Origin: JARRPM01 sp963765545
GTDB taxonomy: Bacteria > Pseudomonadota > Gammaproteobacteria > Pseudomonadales > Halieaceae
Assembly (NCBI GenBank): GCA_963765545.1
Contig: CAVXWW010000004.1
Span: forward strand, 124,001-188,000
DNA length: 64,000 bases
Direction of reading: 5' to 3'
Below are positions 34,239 through 40,533 of this stretch, in pieces. The notes beneath the pieces were generated by a model that did not search any database, had not been told where the DNA came from, and worked only from the letters and a program-made list of their open reading frames with translations. The position numbers and the translations under genes were made by a program. Within the stretch, counting starts at the first letter, position 1. Every line of letters begins with the position of its first letter.

Positions 34239-35129
34239 TCAAGCAGTAGCTTGATCGAGGGTAGGGATAGTGTCGTAGAGAGCAATATCCTCCGCCAGAA
34301 TCTCGCCTATCATCGTTTCGAACCAGCTACCTGCCAGGAGTGCCCTGTTGACCCTGGGTAATGCGTCAAGGGGGAACCGGTCCAGCGGCAGGCCGTTGTC
34401 AAGAAACGCCAAAGAGTCTGGTATTGGCACATCTCGCTTGCGACGGTGGTGTCCCGAGCTGAAAGCATGCTGCGAGCTGCTTGTGTTGTCCATTGAAAAT
34501 TCTGCCTCCAGCTGGCTGGTGGCAACATCGAAGTCGTCCAGTCGGAAATGCCTTACTCGAATGTGTCGGTACAACGGCGAGTTCTGGGGCGCATGGTGCG
34601 GTTCCAGTGTGTCCAAATCCTGTTGTCTGAGCCAAAGCAGGTATTGCCGGAAAGACACCGGGCGGGTGAACTCACCAGACTCGCCATAGATAAACTCCAG
34701 AACGGCTTGCCTGATCCTGATTCCCGGCGTGATGACATCCTGTATCACCATGTCGGGAAACCGGCTGTTGTTCAGGATCATGTAGCTACTGAACACACGT
34801 TCGAAGGGACAGCGCATGAAGTTGATGGCCGGCTTGCCGCTGCGCAAACTGGCGATCAGCTCATTTTTGTAGCCGGGGCGCGCCTTAAAGACCTTGTTTT
34901 CGTAACTGTGTATCCCCAGCCTCATATTCCCGCTTTTGTATGTCGCCGCTTCATCCAGCAGCCCCGCATGATGAAGGAACCACTTGAGTGTCGCGGTGCA
35001 GCCGGATTTTTGTGCCCAGCAGACGATGAAGGGGACGTTCGTGTGGGCCAGAGGAGTGCGGCGCTTGATCAAGGGCTGCAGGGTGTCGGCGCTGGCCGGG
35101 TTATGGTTTGTGCTTTTCATCGACTGCAT
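34239..35129 (-). CDS. Sulfotransferase family protein
   Basis: This cytoplasmic or membrane-associated sulfotransferase would move sulfate from PAPS to a carbohydrate or other hydroxyl. The 5'-phosphosulfate loop is FIVCWAQKSGCTATLKWF, and the 3'-phosphate motif is FMRCPFERVFSSYMIL, both in normal order. The ATG at 35129 is taken as the start (about 296 residues); an ATG at 35120 and a GTG at 35192 are alternatives, and the ribosome-binding site does not decide. No glycan or other polysaccharide genes adjoin it, so the acceptor is unknown. Its promoter side faces the tRNA-Thr gene. Confidence 0.8.
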   Translation of the reverse strand: MQSMKSTNHNPASADTLQPLIKRRTPLAHTNVPFIVCWAQKSGCTATLKWFLHHAGLLDEAATYKSGNMRLGIHSYENKVFKARPGYKNELIASLRSGKPAINFMRCPFERVFSSYMILNNSRFPDMVIQDVITPGIRIRQAVLEFIYGESGEFTRPVSFRQYLLWLRQQDLDTLEPHHAPQNSPLYRHIRVRHFRLDDFDVATSQLEAEFSMDNTSSSQHAFSSGHHRRKRDVPIPDSLAFLDNGLPLDRFPLDALPRVNRALLAGSWFETMIGEILAEDIALYDTIPTLDQATA

Positions 35130-35219
35130 GTTCACTGTTTTTTGCGCCGTAGGCAATTGCCCTGGATTGATGGATTGTTGCCGGGCGCCCACCGTTTACC
35201 TATACTTTACGCGGTCCGA

Positions 35220-35295
35220 GCCGGCATAGCTCAGCTGGTAGAGCAACGCACTCGTAACGCGTAGGTCCGGTGTTCGATTCACCGTGCCGGCACCA
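35220..35295 (+). tRNA. tRNA-Thr (anticodon CGT)
   Basis: A complete 76-base cloverleaf with encoded CCA. The acceptor stem GCCGGCA pairs with TGCCGGC. The D arm is GCTC-AGCTGGTA-GAGC. The anticodon arm is ACGCA-CTCGTAA-CGCGT, with anticodon CGT and the top-of-loop pair mismatched. The T arm is CGGTG-TTCGATT-CACCG. It reads ACG codons. It is followed at once by a truncated gene, as often seen at recombination-prone tRNA 3' ends. Confidence 0.96.
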
Positions 35296-35307
35296 TTAAA
35301 AGGGACT

Positions 35308-35607
35308 ATGACTGATTCGCACGTCTTTTGCCGCAATTGCCGCGCACCCCTGAGGGGAGAATTTTGCAGCCAATGCGGTCAGCGCCACTGGCCCAACGAT
35401 CTCAGTTTTACCGATGTGGCCGGAGAGGAAGTGTTCAGCTGGGACTCGCGCCTTTGGCGCACCCTGTTGCCGCTATTGTTCAGACCGGGGTTTCTCACTG
35501 CGGAGTTCATTGCCGGGCGCCGGGCCCTGAATGTCCCTCCTCTTCGATTGTATCTGATCATCAGCTTCATGGGCAGTCGCCACCCGGTTTTACCAGTGCT
35601 CCGGTGA
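35308..35607 (+). pseudogene. DUF3667-like gene, 3'-truncated
   Basis: About 100 residues remain. The N-terminal zinc-ribbon CRNCRAPLRGEFCSQCGQRH and the following FRPGFLTAEFIAGRRA ... PLRLYLIISF are characteristic of DUF3667 membrane proteins, which are usually 250 or more residues with several membrane helices after this point. Here similarity stops at LYLIISF and the frame ends after a dozen unrelated residues. The stop overlaps the convergent acetyltransferase gene by 18 bases. It begins 12 bp after tRNA-Thr, so a deletion at the tRNA boundary is a reasonable explanation. Confidence 0.7.
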
Positions 35608-36117
35608 ATTCAGGCATGTGGCGCATTGTGCTGTGCCGCTGGTGTGCTCTAGCGCGCCTTCGATGAGTTCCAGGGCCATCCAGGCCTCAGGGTAATCAAG
35701 CTCGTAAGGTGGGGCTATGTTATGAGCGGCTGTGAAACCCGCGCGGGAATAATAGTTTGGATCTCCCAACACCAGGACAATGCTGGTGCCAAGCTCTTGT
35801 AACTTTTCAAGCCCATGCTCGATGAGTGCCGTGCCAATACCTGTCCCCTGAAATTTCGTGGCAACTGCCAGCGGGGCCATAATGTGAACTTTGGCTATTG
35901 TTGCGCTGCCATCGATTTTGACTGCGGTAAAAATCACGTTTCCTATGACTTTGCCCTGTTGCTCCGCTACAAAAGAAACGATTGGCGATGCGCTGGGATC
36001 ATCCAGCAGGTCGACGGCCAACCCGGAGACACTTTCTCCTTCGGCTTCACCGAAAGCTTCGCGGTGTAGAGTCCGAATCGACTCTGTGTCAGCGGGCAAC
36101 GACTCTCTTATTTTCAT
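35590..36117 (-). CDS. GNAT-family N-acetyltransferase (YhbS-like)
   Basis: This 175-residue acetyltransferase has the acetyl-CoA-binding core APLAVATKFQGTGIGTALIEHGLEKL and the VLVLGDPNYYSRAGF strand typical of YhbS-like members, which acetylate small amines or tRNA-linked substrates. The start is the ATG at 36117. Its C-terminal end overlaps the remnant of the truncated DUF3667 gene, so the last few residues may be new sequence created by the deletion. Confidence 0.85.
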   Translation of the reverse strand: MKIRESLPADTESIRTLHREAFGEAEGESVSGLAVDLLDDPSASPIVSFVAEQQGKVIGNVIFTAVKIDGSATIAKVHIMAPLAVATKFQGTGIGTALIEHGLEKLQELGTSIVLVLGDPNYYSRAGFTAAHNIAPPYELDYPEAWMALELIEGALEHTSGTAQCATCLNSPEHW

Positions 36118-36184
36118 AGGCTATTAAGTATAGTGTCGACAGTGAAAATGCTATCCGGCTACTGACGTCGAAAGCGCCTGCTTG

Positions 36185-36595
36185 TCACAAAAAACTGCTG
36201 CCAGGATCCTTGTGCCTGGCCGGTGGTACCAGAAACCATGCGGCGATCACCAGCAGCATAAACAGCGTGTAAGCGGTAACAAATACTGATGGTGCAAGTT
36301 CCCAGTACAACACTTTTTGTAGCCAGTATTCAATAAAGCTGCCCTGATATGTCGAAAGATCTACCTTTCTTCGCAACCACATTTCCAGCGTAGTAAGTGG
36401 GCAAATTACCTGGCCCCAGGCCTCGGCCGATACAATGCCGATGCATGCCAGGTGCAGGAAACGAAGCCAGAAAATGCGTACCCAGCCCCAACCCAAAGAC
36501 CCGCCCAGAAATATGCAGGGCAAAGTAACTACAACAAAAACGACGAACAGCACATGTGCTATCAGAACTGCATTGGCGAGAAAATGGAAAATCAT
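36185..36595 (-). CDS. DUF2784 membrane protein
   Basis: A 136-residue protein with about four membrane segments. The pattern AVLIAHVLFVVFVV at the N-terminus and CPLTTLEMWLR followed by YQGSFIEYWLQKVLY in the middle matches the DUF2784 family. Its function is not known to me. The ATG at 36595 is preferred; a start at 36628 would add an unlikely charged tail. An A/T-rich hairpin lies just upstream on the same strand. Confidence 0.8.
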   Translation of the reverse strand: MIFHFLANAVLIAHVLFVVFVVVTLPCIFLGGSLGWGWVRIFWLRFLHLACIGIVSAEAWGQVICPLTTLEMWLRRKVDLSTYQGSFIEYWLQKVLYWELAPSVFVTAYTLFMLLVIAAWFLVPPARHKDPGSSFL

Positions 36596-36649
36596 GACAT
36601 CACAAACACGTTTTCGTACAGGGCCCAATGAAAAGCGACAAGCCTATCG

Positions 36650-36673
36650 AAAAAAAAGCAATTCGCTGCTTTT
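36650..36673 (-). terminator. Hairpin with T-run on the minus strand
   Basis: Read on the minus strand, AAAAGCA-GCGAAT-TGCTTTT is followed by more Ts (plus-strand A-run from 36650). It has the form of an intrinsic terminator but a GC-poor stem, and lies 55-78 bp upstream of the DUF2784 start. It may end an antisense or leader transcript. Confidence 0.35.
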
Positions 36674-36822
36674 GCGAGAATCCGCAGTGGCCAATCGTTT
36701 GTGGCCCTGGCAGTGAGAATAGCCGGGCAAATCCGGGGTGGCAATAATTCCCGAAAAACGTGCAAGTCACACCATGACCTCTAAACTCGTATACTTCGCG
36801 CTTACTTGCGTTAAAAGCTGCT

Positions 36823-37605
36823 ATGAAAGTCATCGACTACTTTGAAATGAACCGGATAGGCTGGGACCGACGCGCAAAGGTGCATATTGACTCGCTGTTT
36901 TATGACGTCAGGGGCTTCCTGTCAGGCACGACATCGCTGCGGGAAATCGAGCTGCGTGAGCTTGTGGATGTAGCTGGATCCAGTTTACTTCATCTTCAAT
37001 GCCATTTCGGACTTGATACCCTCTCATGGGCACGTCTGGGCGCCAGATGCACGGGCGTTGATATATCACCGGTTGCGATTAAAGCGGCTGGTGAACTTCA
37101 GCAACAAACAGGTCTCGACGCTCGATTTGTGTGCTCGGATGTATACGCCTTCAAAGAAGCCAACCCGAACCAGTACGATATTGTTTTTACGTCGTATGGC
37201 GCGGTTTGCTGGTTGCCTGACCTCAATCGGTGGGCCGAGGTGGTGTCATCAAACCTCGCCCCCGGGGGCACCTTCTACATGGTGGAGTTTCACCCCGTCT
37301 ATGACTTGCTGGCGGGTTACTCTTATTTCACGACTGAAACACCCGACGTGGAACAAGAGGGCACTTACACGGAAAATGGCGCAGATGCAGTCGCGACGTT
37401 AGCGACCTGGGCGCATCCCCTGTCCAGCGTGATCAATGCCCTGTTGCGTTCCGGGATTCATTTGGAGCGGGTGAATGAGTTCCCTTTCAGCCCATATAAC
37501 TGCTTCGAAGGCTTGGAAGAACGGGAACCGGGTAGGTACTACCTCGCCCATAAGGGGCAAGACGTGCCGATAGTTTATAGTGTCACTGGCCGGAAAGTGA
37601 GATAG
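36823..37605 (+). CDS. Class I SAM-dependent methyltransferase
   Basis: This 260-residue methyltransferase has the S-adenosylmethionine-binding motif I-like stretch LLHLQCHFGLDTLSWARLG (about residues 55-72). The acidic strand ends in CTGVDIS, and the later LAPGGTFYMVEFHPV is typical of class I enzymes acting on small molecules. The FGLDTL version of motif I, with the usual E/DxGxGxG glycines changed, matches a recognised subgroup of bacterial methyltransferases. The substrate is unknown. It stands alone. Confidence 0.85.
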   Translation: MKVIDYFEMNRIGWDRRAKVHIDSLFYDVRGFLSGTTSLREIELRELVDVAGSSLLHLQCHFGLDTLSWARLGARCTGVDISPVAIKAAGELQQQTGLDARFVCSDVYAFKEANPNQYDIVFTSYGAVCWLPDLNRWAEVVSSNLAPGGTFYMVEFHPVYDLLAGYSYFTTETPDVEQEGTYTENGADAVATLATWAHPLSSVINALLRSGIHLERVNEFPFSPYNCFEGLEEREPGRYYLAHKGQDVPIVYSVTGRKVR

Positions 37606-37686
37606 GCGCAGGCCGGTCCGCCGGGCCCAGTGGGGCCGGGTCAAGCTCTATTATGTGGAGATGCTGGCGGAGTTGCGCCAGGCAAT

Positions 37687-38091
37687 TCAGGCGGTATCAG
37701 CAAATGCAGCCGCGGCAGCCGCGGTATCCATGAAGTCGCGAAATCGCTGCCACTTGCCGTCCTTGACGGTAATGACGTGGGCAAAATCCGATTTGAAATC
37801 CCGACCGGTTGATCGCGCTGTCAGGTGCAGCTTGCCTGTCACCGTCACCATGTTGCCGTCGGCCAGGAATTGCTCGGGTTCGAATTGATGGATGTCCACT
37901 GAGGCCAGCACTGTCTCGAAAAAGCGGCGCCCCTCATCGATACCGTTATATTCGTTGGCATAGGGGATCACCGGTGGGCCATAAAACTGGATATGCACAT
38001 CATCGGCCAGTAGTTCAGCGATAGCATCTACATTGCCGCTGCCGAATCGCACGAACAGCTCTTTTGTAACTTCAACCGGATCTGTGACCAT
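37687..38091 (-). CDS. SnoaL-like (NTF2-fold) protein
   Basis: This 134-residue protein of the SnoaL/ketosteroid-isomerase-like fold starts with a helical VTKELFVRFGSGNVDAIAELLADDVHI, followed by the strand-helix pattern EGRRFFETVL and a C-terminal sheet. An Asp-containing DVHIQFYGPP segment lies where SnoaL-like enzymes hold their catalytic acid. Its promoter region contains two adjacent palindromes beside the divergent MarR gene and shares the 10-mer AGATACTATT with the P450 promoter, so it probably belongs to a small MarR-controlled group. Confidence 0.78.
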   Translation of the reverse strand: MVTDPVEVTKELFVRFGSGNVDAIAELLADDVHIQFYGPPVIPYANEYNGIDEGRRFFETVLASVDIHQFEPEQFLADGNMVTVTGKLHLTARSTGRDFKSDFAHVITVKDGKWQRFRDFMDTAAAAAAFADTA

Positions 38092-38172
38092 CCCTGGGTA
38101 CCCCCTGTTTGGGAAGTGATTGCGTGGCGCATCGGCAACAGGACTTGCAACAAGTACACCTAAAGGTGTCCT

Positions 38173-38205
38173 AAGGAAATATATTCCTTCAGATACTATT
38201 ATCTG
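38173..38205. promoter_or_regulatory. Two adjacent palindromes, candidate MarR operators
   Basis: AAGGAA-ATATA-TTCCTT (38173-38189) and CAGATA-CTAT-TATCTG (38190-38205) abut each other, 80-115 bp upstream of the SnoaL-like start and just after the MarR stop. Each has perfect 6-bp arms. A TTGACA on the minus strand begins 2 bp beyond, so the sites cover the promoter core, as MarR-type repressors require. Confidence 0.6.
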
Positions 38206-38240
38206 TCAAGTGTCGGCGGTGGTGTCAGGTCGGCAGTCGA

Positions 38241-38738
38241 TCAACCCTCGTGTAACGTGGGTACGACCTCACTCACTCGTTTCATAAAGGTCAAACCCGC
38301 CTGAATCTCTTCTTCGGTCAGTTCTTCCACGATTCTCGCGATGAAGAGTTCAGAGCGCTTAATCATTGTCTGCAGTTGTCGTTCGCCCGCTGTGGTCAGC
38401 GTTATCAGTTTTTCGCGCCCTGAGCTCGGGTCTTCCGTAATGGTCAGAAAGGGCATCTCCGACCGTGCAAGGCTGCGCAGTGCCTTGGATATCGCGGAGC
38501 TGGTGATATCGAACCAGGTTCCGATACGCGCCTCAATGTCCTTGCGCCGCATGGCGCGACCCTGTTCTCCCTCAGAATGAATGATCCAGAGTATGACAGT
38601 CTGGTGGTGGCTCAGGCTGTCACCACGCAGCGTGTTCTCAATAGTCGAACCGACCTGGTAGTGAAAGGGATAAAAGAGCCTGAGAAAATCGGCCGGGGAG
38701 GTCGCTCGCAGGCCCGTTTTCCTGGGGGATGTTTTCAT
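38241..38738 (-). CDS. MarR-family transcriptional regulator
   Basis: This 165-residue regulator has a winged helix-turn-helix (DITSSAISKALRSLARSEMPFLTITEDPSSGREKLITLT, about residues 75-115) with the MarR-type wing, flanked by helices for dimerisation. MarR proteins are usually repressors released by an aromatic or lipophilic ligand. The ATG at 38738 has AGGGACAG upstream; an ATG at 38777 lacks a site. It lies between the SnoaL-like gene and a divergent P450, both of whose promoters carry AGATACTATT. Confidence 0.88.
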   Translation of the reverse strand: MKTSPRKTGLRATSPADFLRLFYPFHYQVGSTIENTLRGDSLSHHQTVILWIIHSEGEQGRAMRRKDIEARIGTWFDITSSAISKALRSLARSEMPFLTITEDPSSGREKLITLTTAGERQLQTMIKRSELFIARIVEELTEEEIQAGLTFMKRVSEVVPTLHEG

Positions 38739-38881
38739 CGGTAAGCTGTCCCTGCGACATCGATAGTGATCGCACATATTAAACCAAAGCGCATCATTTC
38801 CATAAGCTGGCTACGTTTAGTTGGCAATAGCCGGCAGATTCAGCGGCAATTACTCCGGTCTGTGGCGGGAAAAATTAGTAG

Positions 38882-38909
38882 TTGACAAAAGCTGTCCAAA
38901 AGATACTAT
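38882..38909 (+). promoter_or_regulatory. Sigma-70-type promoter for the P450 gene
   Basis: TTGACA (38882-38887) and TACTAT (38904-38909) are separated by 16 bp, close to the consensus. The -10 overlaps AGATACTATT (38901-38910), a 10-mer also found in the operator region before the SnoaL-like gene, which supports control by the adjacent MarR protein. The start codon is 128 bp further on. Confidence 0.6.
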
Positions 38910-39037
38910 TTCCAGAATGCAATTAAAATGGTCTGCCGGGCAACCTTACTTGGAATGATCCCGATTGAGCAGGCCTGGTGTGCGTATCGGTTTACGCTGC
39001 CAAACATAACAGCATGCTTTCCCAGGAGATTTTCGCC

Positions 39038-40288
39038 ATGTCCGAAAACAAGCCAGCACAAACAGGGTCTGTCGATCCAGACGTCAATCAGCTCACCACA
39101 GCGCAGGCGATCGCCAACCCTTATCCCTACTATGCAGCTTTGCGCACCCATCCGCCGCAATTCGGATTGCTGGACTATCCGCCCGGCACGATACCCGGCC
39201 AGGATGAACCTCGACCCGCCTGGGCCTTTCTTCGGTACCAGGATGTCATGGATATTGTGATCAATCACCAGGCCTTTTCATCCCGCGATGAGATGCAGGA
39301 GCAATCCTCTGCTCCCACATTGATGTTGGTAAATGACGACCCGCCCCGGCACCGCTTCCTGCGCGGCCTGGCCCAAAAGGCATTTATGCCCAGGCGGGTG
39401 GAGGAAGATGTAGCGCCCTGGGCGGAACAGACCGTCAGCGAGATGATTGCGAGTATCGGCGGTGGGCAGCTTGAGTTCATGGACACCTACGCCGTGGAAC
39501 TGCCCGCGCGTTTCATCACCCGCCTTATGGGCACCCCGGAAGAAGACTGGCCACTGCTGCGTCGCTGGAGCAGTGCTTTTATGGTGACCTCAGATTTCAC
39601 CGCCGAGGAGCGTAACCGGAGTAATGCGGAGATAGCCCGGTACTATTCTGAAGCTGTTGATCAGCGCATGGCAGCGATAGATCAGAGCGAGACGGTCGGT
39701 GACGACCTGATGAGTGCGTTTATCCAGGCAGAATTTGAGGGTAAGCGATTGACCCCCGAGGAAGTTAAGCGCTTCTGCATCACCCTGGTTGTCGCGGGTG
39801 CTGAAACCACAGTGTACTTTTTGGGCAACCTTGTCGCGACACTCGTTGAGCGGCCCGACCTGTTCCAGCTATTGAAGCAAGATCGATCCCAGGTACGGCC
39901 GTTCATTGAAGAAAGTCTGCGCCGCGACGGTCCGCCCCAGCGCTTGTTCAGGGTGGCCACCCGGGATGTTGTGGTGGGAGAGACCCAGGTTCGAGAAGGG
40001 GACTGGGTGGCGCTGTTCTACGCCGCGGCCAACCGCGACCCGGACAAATTTGAAAACCCCGACGAATTTATTCTGGGACGCTCGAATATCAACAGGCATA
40101 TGACGTTCGGACACGGCATTCACTCCTGCATGGGTTCGCGGATCGCCCGAATGGAGGCGGACAAACTGCTGAACGGTTTGCTGGACCACTTTTCAGGTGT
40201 TGAGCCTGGTGAAGGGGAGCCGCGCCGGCAAACCGGGGGCCTGCTTAACTATGGGCTCGATAGCCTGCCGGTCTTCCTGCGAGCATAA
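39038..40288 (+). CDS. Cytochrome P450
   Basis: This 416-residue soluble bacterial P450 has the I-helix oxygen-binding VVAGAETTVYF, the ExxR pair in FIEESLRRDGPPQRLFR, and the haem-binding FGHGIHSCMGSRIAR with Cys364 as thiolate ligand. It would hydroxylate a hydrophobic molecule using electrons from a ferredoxin and reductase, neither of which is encoded nearby. CYP family cannot be fixed by eye; terpenoid, steroid or fatty-acid substrates are plausible. AGGAG lies 10 bases before the ATG. It is divergent from the MarR regulator and followed by the RND operon. Confidence 0.93.
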   Translation: MSENKPAQTGSVDPDVNQLTTAQAIANPYPYYAALRTHPPQFGLLDYPPGTIPGQDEPRPAWAFLRYQDVMDIVINHQAFSSRDEMQEQSSAPTLMLVNDDPPRHRFLRGLAQKAFMPRRVEEDVAPWAEQTVSEMIASIGGGQLEFMDTYAVELPARFITRLMGTPEEDWPLLRRWSSAFMVTSDFTAEERNRSNAEIARYYSEAVDQRMAAIDQSETVGDDLMSAFIQAEFEGKRLTPEEVKRFCITLVVAGAETTVYFLGNLVATLVERPDLFQLLKQDRSQVRPFIEESLRRDGPPQRLFRVATRDVVVGETQVREGDWVALFYAAANRDPDKFENPDEFILGRSNINRHMTFGHGIHSCMGSRIARMEADKLLNGLLDHFSGVEPGEGEPRRQTGGLLNYGLDSLPVFLRA

Positions 40289-40305
40289 CCCGGGCGTTGC
40301 CTGAA

Positions 40306-40322
40306 TTTGCGGATACCGCAAA
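40306..40322. terminator. Hairpin after the P450 gene
   Basis: TTTGCGG-ATA-CCGCAAA is a perfect 7-bp stem 17 bp after the P450 stop. No T-run follows on the plus strand, so it may be a weak terminator or merely a stabiliser. Confidence 0.35.
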
Positions 40323-40326
40323 AACT

Positions 40327-40338
40327 ACCCATTTGGGT
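40327..40338. promoter_or_regulatory. Palindrome ACCC-ATTT-GGGT
   Basis: A 12-bp near-symmetrical site upstream of the AraC-type element and RND operon. It differs by one base from the core of the perfect palindrome at 20781-20796 (ACCCATATGGGT), suggesting one regulator may bind both. Confidence 0.35.
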
Positions 40339-40411
40339 GGCCACCGTTGCGTGACCTTCAATTATCGTGGAGGCTATCCTGACTAGGATGCGACCAGGCT
40401 TATTGATAGTT

Positions 40412-40452
40412 TGTCGTAAATAGACAAACAAACTGTCGCCCATAAACATCTT
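40412..40452 (+). promoter_or_regulatory. AraC-type direct-repeat element upstream of the RND operon (copy 1)
   Basis: Two half-sites of form TGTCG-N3-AT-N2-ACA begin at 40412 and 40434, exactly 22 bp apart, the two-turn spacing used by AraC-family activators. The second half-site ends 22 bp before a TATACT hexamer (40471-40476), so it overlaps the -35 position, as expected for activation. The 40-bp block 40413-40452 matches copy 2 (55478-55517) at 33 of 40 positions without gaps. Confidence 0.65.
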
Positions 40453-40533
40453 GGTCATGAGGGGCTTAGGTATACTAAATTGGCGTGCCCGCGTCTCTAG
40501 TGTTGCAAGCAGAATTGCTATGCGGCAAGGGAC

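Noticed and set aside
35328..35666. An overlapping second frame in the truncated DUF3667 gene that might restore the protein by frameshift
   Set aside because: Its residues after 35570 do not look like the membrane helices expected of DUF3667, so deletion rather than frameshift explains the truncation.
16004..36140. CAGTGTCGAC-like 10-mer in three intergenic places (16004, 32685, 36131)
   Set aside because: The third copy has one mismatch, the flanks differ and there is no common gene orientation; similar cores (e.g. GGTGTCGACGTG near 17850) occur in coding DNA.
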